Below are positions 39,901 through 51,900 of a DNA stretch of 64,000 nucleotides, piece by piece. Source of the DNA: Pseudeuparius sepicola. Taxonomy: Eukaryota; Arthropoda; Insecta; Coleoptera; Anthribidae. A program made the position numbers and the translations under genes. The DNA lies in NCBI GenBank assembly GCA_963920635.1, contig OY987298.1:55159949-55223948 (forward strand). Direction: 5' to 3'. Under the pieces are notes generated by a model, which worked only from the letters and a program-made list of their open reading frames with translations, did no database searches and was not told the origin of the DNA. Each line of letters begins with the position of its first letter. Position 1 is the stretch's first letter.

Positions 39901-42900
39901 AGAAAACAACAATTTAGACCGGGAGATACTGACAGATTTTTGGACGTGATTTTACTCAGTATGCCTTGCAAAGGGCATTATGTGGCACATATTCTCACAA
40001 TAATAAGGTATGAACCAGAGAGTCATCCTGGGTTCTTCATATGAAAAACTGAGTTTTCAATTATTCGAATAATATGCGTTTTGATATGATTTTAGTCAGG
40101 CTGCCATGTGTTTTATAATGAAGTTCAAAATAGAAAATTCCTCGGAAAACCATAGGCATACCGTTAGCGTGGGTTCAAAGGGCTATTGTCACGTGAACTT
40201 GTATTTTAATAATTCGTTTTTCCACGTTTCTGAACAGGCTGCCAAGGAGAAGTATGCAAGTGCTTGTTATGAAAATGCTGAAAAAAGGATGGCATACCTT
40301 TTACGCTTGTCCAAGTACTGTTTAAATTGAATGTTATTTAATAATTTAAACGATTTATTCGATGTTAAGTGTTCTTGGATATGCGCAAACGGTATGCCAT
40401 CTTTTCTTCAGCAGTTTCATAACAAGAACTTGCATACTTCTCATTGGCAGCCTGTTTAGAAACGTGGAAAAATTAATTGTTAAAATACAAGATCACGTGG
40501 CAATAATAGTCCTTTGGACCCACCCTAACGGTATGCCTATGGTTTTCCGAGGAATTTTCTATTTGAACTTCATTATAAAACACATGGCAGCCTGTATAAA
40601 ATCATATCAAAACGCATATTTTTCGAATAATTGAAAACTCAGTTTTTCACATGAAGAACCCGGGATGACTCTCTGCTTCATACCTTATTATTGTGAGAAT
40701 ATGTGCCACATAATGCCCTTTGCAAGGCATACTGAGTAAAATCACGTCCAAAAATCTGTCACTTTCTCCCGGTCTATAAGCTTATTTTCTTATCAAATAA
40801 GATATCGATCGTCGTACTCCGATGACGGCGGGCCGAGGGAGCGGGAGACAGCAGGGGGGAAACGTTTGTTTACACAAGGCCGAGTGCGCCGACTTATAGT
40901 ATTCTCTAGACTTTGGTAATATTTCTTTCTTCGAAATTTTTTTTCGTTAATTTGAACTGTTTGACTTTGAATATTTGAATTGAATTTAATTTTTTTAATT
41001 TATAACCACCTCCCAACTACAAAGTTTAGTTGCCCCCCTGTCAAATGCCATAGCGTAAAAATATTCGTTTATTATTATTTACATTGAAAATGTACTTTTC
41101 AATTGCAGTAGGCCGCGAAAAAAGCAATACCTATTGTATTGATGGTACATTGAATAAATCGTGTAAATTATTAAATATCATTCAACGTAAACTGTACTTG
41201 GGCATGCGCAAAGGGTATGACATCTGTTCTTCAGCAGTTTTATAACAAGAACTTCAGGACTTGCATACTTATCATTGGCAGCCTGTTCAAAAACGCGGAA
41301 AAATATTTATTAAAATACAAGTTTACGAGGCCGTAATAGCCTTTTGGGCCCACGCTGATAGTATGCCTATGGTTTTCCGAGGAATCTTCTGTTCTGAACT
41401 TCATTTCAAAACGCATGGCAGCCTGCCTAAAATCGTATCAAAACTCATAGTTTTCGAATAAATAAAGACTCACTTTTCCATTTGAAGAACACAGGATGAC
41501 TTTCGGATTCATATAAGTATACCTCATTATCGTAATATACGCATTATGATATCCTCTGATAGTATTGCCTAATTCTGAATAAAATCACATCCAGGAATCA
41601 GTCACTAACTCCCGGTCTCTATTATTATTCTATAATTATAATAATCCAATCTTCTTCAATATCTCCCCCGTACAAGCATTCAGTTGCTTCTGGGGTACTC
41701 CTAGTTTGGAGTATTGTGAGGGTGAGAATTATTATTATTATATTAATATTATAAGCGAAAATATATCTGAAAATAAACTAGAAAGAACGAAATAATAATT
41801 AAAAAAAAAAACATTATTAAAAGGATCTAATTTGAGAGCGGGAGTGGTATCATCAGTATATCTCTGACTGTTTTATACAGATTGAAATTCCGAAAGAGAA
41901 TAGAAGACCGACACCAGATTGTTTTCTATTATCTGAAAGCATATTAAAAATTAAATATTTGGTGCGTGAGGATTTCATCGTTGCCGATTATCAACCTCTA
42001 TTATGGCTATATCTAGGCGGCGTTGAATAATCTGAAAGATAATAAAGAATTAAACAAAAATTTTATCTCCAATATTCAATTAAGTTTTCAGGAGTATTAA
42101 TAATTATTTCCGGTACAATATCAAGGTTTTACATTTACTTATTTTTTTGACATTCCATTGCTTCAAACATCGTGTTGGTGGCTTGTGGGTTATGGTTCTA
42201 CAAGATATTTTAGGAAAGCATTGGTTGATTATTATTGCCTTTTTAAATTATATTTTTTTAAATCATTTATGGAATTATTGTAAAGACTGTTATTTGTATT
42301 TCGTTAAGAAAATGTGATGATCTATTATTGTTTTTCTTTATTTTTGCATATTCAATTACACATTAAATAGGTCGGTACAGGGTCTTTCCGCGAAAACTCC
42401 GACGCTCCTATTATTTCTCTAATTTTTGCACTGTATAAAAGTACAGTGACCGACAGAAAGTACCTACTCACTATATGGAATTTTTTTTTATTATTTTATA
42501 TTTATAAGAAAATTTTATTCTTGATAAAAATGTGTGCATTCCTGCAAGCTCAAAACGCAGTTTTCAAAATTTGAATATCTCATTTCGTATACGGGAGAGG
42601 TTCGAAAATATGAAAAAGGCTCAATAAGATTAAAACACCCTTAGTTTTAATATTAGAGAAAAATGTGTTATGAAAAATTGTTTACAATAAATTAAAAGAT
42701 GAGCCAAACAATTAAGTTTAAAGTTTCTATTCTATAAAACAACTTTTCAGCATTTTTTGTGATTTACCCCGTAGTATAGAAAATAAAATCACTCACACAA
42801 CGTGAGTGTGAGTGCCATAAAAATTAGAATTTCTTTATGAACTGAATGAAATAAAGCAAGGTTTGCACCAAAAAAAGTATATGTATATATTTTCGTTTTT

Positions 42901-45900
42901 ATTTTGCACGAGCTATAACTACTGTTCAAACAAGGTGTCCATGAAAAACAAGTGGCAACCGGTTTGCACTTGTAAATGACTTCTAATAATGATTTTGTAT
43001 GAGTGAAAACGTGTTGTATGCTTGCAAAAAATAGATAATAATGTGGCTCTTTGAAAGGACATATAGAGTCTCAAAAATTTTATAGACATTAACTTATAAT
43101 TTTTCACGTCTGCGCCACTAAGAATAATGAATGTTGTTATTGATAATAACAACTAATAACTTAATTGTAGTCAGTTAAAAATGAGCAATAAAATATAACT
43201 TTGTTAAAAAGAAAAGAAAGTACTTCTTTGTTACAAATGCCTATATGGACGGGGCCCACAGAAGACAAAATTTTTTAATTGAGAATTTTGAGCAACATTT
43301 AAGTAGTGGCTTATTGTTTTTACAACTAAATTTCAACCTGATTTTTATAATTTTTTATAATAAAAGCTTATTTAGATTTAGTTCAATCGCCCTGTATGTA
43401 GAAAATTTAAAATTTGAAATAAAATATTGTTACTATGTATAAATGCATTTAGAAATTTGTATCTACATTATATATGTTTAGTTGTAAATGAAACAATAAA
43501 TTTATATTTTTAAAGTATTTCTTAATTTGCATATTTGCAATATTTTCCTGCATATTTTGACTAAATTATTTGCATATTTTTTATGCGCATATTTTTAGGG
43601 TTTCGACTTGTATATTTGGGTTACTCTACTCATGATCCTTTATAGGCCGCCAACCTGTTGAAGCGGACCGAGGGCCTGGTGACTCTGGTCATCTCCAACC
43701 CGGGCAAGAAGCAGGAGGCGTCGGTGACGCCGACGCCGTCGTCACAGCCGCCCGCCGCCGCTGGCGACAAGGGGCTCAAGCCAGGCGGCGGCGTCTCCAG
43801 GCCTACCACTCCTGTACCTGGTGAGTTGTTTTCCATTACGAAATTCTTGTATCTCAAAAACAGATTTTGGTATTTAACGTAAGGTATACAAGGGTGATTT
43901 TACAAAAGAAGAACCTTTACAGGACAATCGACGAGGGTCGAGGACTGCGCCAACTTTTGTTATTATGAACATATAGATGAATAGATAAGATTTGTTTAGT
44001 TAGTTAAATTAGTATCGATAGTACTATGTCAGAAGTTCCCAATGAAAAAAAAAAAAACATTTATTTACAATAATTCAGGAATGTGCTCATTTTTATACGC
44101 CCGGCCTCTGTTCGTGGAAAACGGTCAAAGATATTGCAATATTACTTATGGGAGAGAGCTATAAGTAGTTTGGCTATCTAAAAATGAAGGACAGAAATAA
44201 TGCTAGTAAACAAAGTGACTATGAATGAATAAAAACACCATTACAGGTGTAATGTGAAAGTCATATCATAATAAAAACGATGCCTTTAAACCATAGGCGT
44301 ACCCAGAAAAAAGTCAAGTTAAGCACGTAAAGCCGAAGTATCCATAGTCCCCTTTTGTCTCGTTTTTTCTTGGAATTTTTCGCCTAAAATTGCACAAAAA
44401 TGTGTAAGAAATCCGTGCTAGATTTCAACAAGGATATAGGTATATAACAAAAACACAGTACTAGATATTAATACAACTTTTTTAATTCTACTTTAACACC
44501 CTATCTTTTGTTCGGATGTGTACGTGTAAATGAAAAAACCATAAGGCCCAAAAGAATAAATATGTGGATAATGGATTGATCTACTTTTTTCTAACGTTGA
44601 TTATATCGGTGGAATTGAGAGACAGCGGGATCTAAAACATCAAAATATACAGGGTGTCAAATCGGAAGTAGGCCTCTTAGAAAATAATATTGATCGCATA
44701 ATCGAAATATACAGGGTGAATCAGTTTTTTGTAGCAGGACTTTAACAGGTGATAGATCTTCAAAAAATAACCGCACTTTCTCGTATAAACTATATATTTT
44801 AAGGCCTTAGAAAAAAGTTACACGGGGTTAAAGTTGGAAAAAATATGCGCACTTTATTGAATATTTACCAAACTAGTTGAGATATTTCAGTCATATTTGG
44901 TATACGTTAAAACGACATAGGTTAGCATAAAACCTGTTAATATCGAACATTTTGCACAACCAGTGGCGGAGAAGTGGGTAATTGGTAAAATTATTTTTGA
45001 AAAAAAAAAAAAAAGAATCACCTTGTATTTTAACAAAAGGTATTCAATTTTTTTATGTAGATTTTAATTGCAGACAAAAAATGTCCTCTTGGTATTTATT
45101 TGCATGTGTTATAGTTTAATGGCAAATTTCATTTTTTTTTTGTATTATTTCGGGGTATTTCTGAAAAATTATCTAAAAAATTTGCTCCATAAGTAACACT
45201 TAAAGTAGAAAAAACGTGTTTCTTACTTTAAATAAAATAAATTTGGCATTAAACTATAACACATGCAAACAAATACCAAGAGGACCTTTTTGTCTGCAAT
45301 TAAAATCTACATAAGAAATTCAATACCTTTTGTTAAAATACAAGGTGATTAATTTTTTTTCCAAAAATAATTTTACCAATTACCCACTTCTCCGCCACTG
45401 CTTGTGCAAGATGTTCGATATGAACAGGTTTTATGCTAACCCGTGCCGTTATAGCATATACCAAATATGACTTAAATATCTCTAGTTTGGTAAATAATTA
45501 ACAAAGTCCACATATTTCTTACAATTTGAACACCCTGTAACTTTTTTATAAGGCCTTAAAATGATATAGTTTATAGAAGAAAGTGCAGTTATTTTTTTAA
45601 GATCTATGACCTGTTAAAGTCTTGCTACAAAAAACTGATTCACCCTGTAGTATATACCCCGATTACTGTGAGAAGTCCCGATTTTGTTAGATGACATTCT
45701 CCACAAAATCCCTAGAAATTTTCTGTTAACCATAGGTATAACATTGGTATATGTTGTGTCTCAACCAGTTAATGACGTCACTCATTAATTTATGATGTGA
45801 AAAGTTACCTAAGTGATATGAAAAAAGGGCATAATAAAATAAAAACCTTATTGCAATCACGATTATACCGGTACAAATAAAAATAACTATGACTACAACT

Positions 45901-48900
45901 CATTTCAATAATAATTTTAAACGTCATGGAAACACTTTCATTTTGGTATTTTAGTAATCAGCTACTTGCGGCTGGTACGTACTCAAGCAAATTTTATTTC
46001 TGTGTTGTGAAAGTGACAGTGAAGGTTTTCCGGATCGTTCAAAAGGGTTCAAACTTTGGGCAGTGAAAATATTCGCGGGTTTTGTACGTTTCGTGAGTTT
46101 TACCGTTATCTGTGTTGGTCTTGTTTCTTGTTCGTGTTATTAGTAGTATTGTGCAAATGGACTCGTTACTGACCTGGACTTATGACCCGGTTGCATTGTT
46201 TGCTGCACTGATGCCAACTTAGGATGGCGAAATTACCAATTGACAGTCCCAGTAAGGACTTCCTAAAATAATTTGACTATAATTTTTTCAGTTCAAAAAT
46301 ACTTATCCAAAATATCGACGGTGATAAATTAAACTGGGACAACCTGTACCTAGATACGAAAAAACAGGTATCTGCTTAATTCTCAAACTCTAAATACTAA
46401 AAAAAAAACAATTCATAGTCTTTTTTACTCACACACACTGCAAGGAAGCATATTAAATTATTGTCGCCACAGAAGTAATGATATTTCACGGCATGTCACT
46501 GGACTACGAGTTGCATCTCGACCGTATGGTTTTCAGGAAACTCTTTTTTGAACATTCATGTTTTGCGCATTTTTAAATTGTAACCACTATTAATGGTAAT
46601 ATGATAATATGTAATTAGGTTTTTCTCTTTGCAGAACCTCCAGCTGATCCTCTCACATGCCCGATCATTCCCGGAAAAGACACCGTTATCGAACTAAACA
46701 CTGACAATAAAGGGCTGGGTGTCTTCTTCGTGGGAGGAAAGGACACAAATATCAATGTAAGTAGAGTTTTAAATAGCATAACACAGAGTGTCCCCAGATC
46801 GAATTAACAATGGTGTGGAAGACAAAAATATTATTTGACGGTTGAGGATCGAGGCTTATTGCTTTGATAAAAAAAATTAATTTGAGTCAAATTTTTATTT
46901 TTCTAGATCTTGGCAGAAGCAAAAAACTTATTTTTGGGTTAAGCAAAGTGCCTCTTCCGTCAAAGATATCGAGAAATACCGTTAGGAAAACTTGTTCAGG
47001 ATATAAAATTAGTCCCCTGTGTGAAATTAAGTTTAAAAGAAAAGTAAGCTAATTGTTTGATTTTCGGATTTCGTTCTAATAAAAGTATAAAATTAAAAAT
47101 AGTTATCCTTTTCGCAAAAGGCACTTTACCTAATAATGCTTGAAAAAACACAAAAATCAAAGTGGGCCAATTATTTTCAAATTTCGCGCAAGGGCCTAGT
47201 TTTATATTATGAAAAATATTTATAATGAAATTTCTCGATATCTTTTACAGAAAATGCACTTCACTTGAACCAAAAATATTTTTTTGCCTCCTGCCTTGAC
47301 CTACTTTATTATTTCGGAGTCCAGTCAATTCACCGAATACAAATTCACCAATTTTTTTTTGAAAAATTGAACTGCCGGAATTAAAAAGTCATTGCTTTTC
47401 AGCTTTCAGCAGTGATATAAAACTTTACAATCTATCTGATGAGAAAACTCCGTCCATTGGTCGGTAGAGATATTTTGCGCAACGTAGGTCTTGCTCTTTT
47501 TAGTCAAAATTAGAGTATGGAGTCTCTTTATGGGGCAATTCCTCAGGTGCAATAAGGGCTTTACGTTTGCATAAACAAGTAATACGATAATGTTGTATCT
47601 TGATGTCAGAAAATCATGTCGACACCATTTTATAAGCTTAAATATTATGACCCTACCGGTCCTTTCTATATACTGCATCCTTTTAGAAATTAATCGCAAA
47701 ATACCATCTGACATTCACGACCATCAAACAAGAAATAGAAATCTATTACGGACACCATGAATACAGATTAACTAAATCTACAAAAAGCTCTTTAAACGCT
47801 CAAGTGTACAATCTCCTCCCAGATTCTTTGAGGCAGTTAGAGTTAGACGATATACCCTTTGTATTATTATTTCTGATGAATTCGCAGGAAAAGCTTACTT
47901 CCGTTGTCTTTTCCAGAATGGCATAGCCATAGTGGAAGTTTATCCAGGAGGAGCTGCCGACAAAGATGGAAGACTTCAACCAGGGGATCAAATCTTAGAC
48001 ACCAACGGGTTGTCGCTGAGGGATATCACGAATACAACAGCGTCTCAAGCGTTGAGACAAACACTGCCAAAGGTAAATACTAATTCACTGTTAACTTGAT
48101 TTCAGTATTGGATGTGGAAGATGATCATGAAAGAAATGTTTTACGTTCATTGAGATGTAGAGTTGAATCTGAAAAATATATAAAAAAAATCAGTGAACAA
48201 CCCTGTTAACCCTGCTTTTAGCATTCAGTGAAAAATACCTATACAGTGAGGACGCATGGGTCAATAAAATCCCTATGGGTGAGGAAAAATGTATGAGACA
48301 CGTCAACTTTAATTTTATAATGCGCAAGTTTTGACATATAAATACACCATGTGACGTCATCGGTGTCGTAGGTTATTTCTTTTTTACAATAATTTATTTA
48401 CACAATTTATGCAATTCCAACAAATGCAGAGGTTTTTTTTATTTATTTAAAACGGAACAACAAATCAAATCGTTTAACTTCCTGACAATAGGCAAGTCGA
48501 TCTTCAAATTCTCGCACTTTTAACAAAAAAACACACACTGGAATGTTTTGCTCGATTGATCAGCCTTATTTCTACCATTTACAACCATTTGTCGGCGTAT
48601 ATACTTTAACTGTTCTTGGTAGAATCGAATAAATTGACAAGTAAATAAGTTTTTTATTTTTGAGCCGATTTATCTGACACTGGTGACAAAATAAAGCCCT
48701 TCAAAACTCCCGCCTCTCTAACGGAATTTACAAATTATAACATGACCTTACAAGTAAGATCTTTGAAGACTTGATTTTTCCATTATATGTTTTCCCCTAA
48801 GAACAAATTTCAACAAGTTTTTGTTCCAAATTTCCTCTGTTGATATTTTCGCATGAAAGCAAAGATCATGAAGAATAGGTAGGTATATATCATATCATCT

Positions 48901-51900
48901 TTGATGAAAGTAATGAATATTTGGCCTTTCTTTATAAGCATACAAATTACTTGACTTCAATCTATTGGGAAAGGCCCATTAAACATACTTCTGGATATCA
49001 CAGAATCACTATAAGTAACTAAGTATTTCCTTTGCTCAATAATATTATAAAAGTCGGTTATAACCTATAACTTGTAAGTTATAACACAGAAAATATATTC
49101 AGAACAGAGAGCTCCTTAATGACAGCTGTCAAATGGACTCCAACTTTGAAGCTTAATATTTTCCAAATGCAATGATATTCAGGTCAACTATTAAATGTTG
49201 GCTAATCTACGAATTTGGAAGATTATATTTTGGGAAAATATCATTTCATAAGATATGCAAGCTGCTTGTTTTTGGAGTCTGTAGTTGGAGTCCATTTGAC
49301 AGGTATTGCTAAGGAACTATATTTTCTGTGGTTATAACCTACTTTTTTTTAATGCCGAGTGAGCAAAAAATAAAAGTAGGCTGATTACATTGAAATAAGT
49401 TAAGCGGGAAGAAAATTTTTGAAAATGCGAAAAGATCAAACTTGGTCGACTATTATGAAATTTGGTACCGGTGTGTAATTTTGAATAGGTACCTAAAAAC
49501 TTCGAATACATTTTTTTTTGAAATTTCCTACAAAAAGGAAACGCCACGAAAAAATGTCAATAACAGTCTTATAAAATCTTACTTGTAAGGTGATTTGAGA
49601 AGTTGTGGAGTTTTATTGTGGTTTAAGATCAGATGTGGGTAAGAGTTTCACAATATGGACAATCCGTAGATCCCTATATTATATATTTACTTCACCTCTT
49701 TAATTTTTATTTTTATAGCAATCTGCTTTTTTACAAAGTTACACTTGGAAAATCATGTACTGAAAAATTATTGTTTGGATTAGTCAAAACTGGGATGGTT
49801 AAAATTTACATACAAATAGAGGGATTACGATAACTTGCTGCAAATTATATTAAAATAACAAGGTCATCTAACGTTTTATGGTTTTGGCAAAACGTATTTT
49901 TGTGTTTTATTCGTAGTAATGTCAGTGTTGCGGAATGTTTTACACAAACATAACTTTCACTTGAATATGGCAAAAATCCAAGAATGAAACCGAGATTGCG
50001 CGGCCTCTTAACTCTTATTTATATTCCTGAAGTGAAGTATAGTGGTCATTTCTGCAGTTATACATAGTTCGCTTTAAAGTATTATGAGATTTCAGATATT
50101 ACTATAAGTAAATAAAAGCATGTTTCTAGCACAAAAATAGTCGGGAAAGGCTGTTCTACCAGACAAAATATTGTCACTGTTCTCGGAAAATACCTACACT
50201 CCTAACTTCCCTCCCAATGTTCCTATAATATGCTTATAAAATAAAATACATATACATGTAGGTATTCGATCGACATAAATAAGTTTCATCATATTTTTAA
50301 TTAGTTATTAATAAAATATATCTCTATTTTTTATAGGTACCTACATTTATTATTATTTCTATATCTTGAATTATTCACGGTTCTTGCCACTTTCCACTGC
50401 ATTATATTCTCTGTTAGGGCCCTCTACAATCAATACAATCTTAATGGCCCCATAAAAGTACAGGGTGTCCCCGGATCGACGCCTATGGAATAGATGTGAC
50501 AAAAATGTCATTCTAGGATCCAGGCCTGTTTTTTACAAATTAATGTGGCCGAATTTTTATTTTTCAGATCCTTATCAAGTAGGCTTTGACAGGATGCGTA
50601 AACTTATTTTTGGTTTTGCTAATGTGCATTTTTGTAAGGATTTGTATGAACATTTTATCTAGGTATGCAGAATTATATGATTGTTTTATGATAAAAATAC
50701 CATTGTTGCAAAATATGTTAAAAAGAAAATTAACTGATTGATCGACTTGTAAGGATGATTAATACCAATTTTCCTAGATTGCCGATGGACCTCTGGCATA
50801 AAAAGCGTGCCGCCGTCGAATTTATTATTTTCAATTGTTTATTGTCATGCAGACGTACTCCGCCCCCTCAGTACAATGTCAAATCGCCTCTGGATCTTAC
50901 ACCTTGTACCTAGATGTTTAAAGGCAGACGGAATTTGGTCATGCATCTCGTTTATATCTCTACTAAGTATGTAGTGACAGACGAATCTAGTCATAGTAGA
51001 TTCTTCTATGGTATAGTTAGTGACCAGATGAGATGTACGCGTGTGGGTAGAAGTGTGATAATAGACCGTGAGATAGTTACAGATTTAGGTGCCCCATACA
51101 AGCCTCGAAGAGCGTTGAAAAATACATCGTTGTTGACTAGAACGAAAGGAAATTTACGAGTGGCATCTGATCTGGGGATAACATATGGAAAATTCGATTT
51201 TCCTAAAACCAAAGGCTTGAGTGTTGCAGGTGGCTAAAGGGTTGAAATAAGGGCGTAATTTGTAAAGAAAAATCGAAATTTTGACCGATACATCGTCACT
51301 AGCCCGAAAAACATATTGGCTTGAGTGGCGCGAATCGATAAGCACATTTTGAGGTCGGAAAATCTAACGGAATTTTTTTTTTCGATTTTTCAGTTACTTT
51401 TTCATGCAAGCCTTTGCAATTATAGAATGTTATTGATTTTTTAGACATTATAATAAAATTGGCATGACTATGGGATGTGGACCGAACGAAGACTTGCCTC
51501 GGAAACTGCATGAAAATTTTATGCAAATTGCCAACATTTTCTCACGCAAGCCGTTTGAGATATGCTTAGAAAAGCGATTCTAAGACTATAACAAAAGGCT
51601 TGATTGTTAGACATGGTCACCATATGTATTCATAATTTATTTAACAAAGAGCTGGCAAAAAAATTAGAAATTTACACCATTTTCCCGCACAAAGGCTTGA
51701 GTGTCGGACATGGGGCATATCATTATTTATGTAAAGAAGAGCTGATAAAAATCCATTCGTCTGTCCTCAATTATAATAATATACACTAGTTGCACTATAC
51801 TACCAGTGAATAATCATTATCATTATTCACTAGTGAGTAAAGATTATTTCACAGCCCTAACTATTTATTCTGTGGTCGTGGTAACACGGAATTTGGGTTT

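Noticed and set aside
43630..43857. 75-codon - strand frame over the GC-rich Patj exon
   Set aside because: Antisense shadow of the real exon; glycine/proline-rich only because the exon is GC-rich.
6734..45647. Foldbacks as inverted gene duplications
   Set aside because: TA-flanked CAG-type ends, lack of coding arms and several families with the same design point to mobile elements rather than gene duplication.
50914..51237. 107-codon + strand frame as an unannotated gene
   Set aside because: No recognisable motif, no splice or promoter context, and inside an intron of the host gene; kept only as a low-interest observation.
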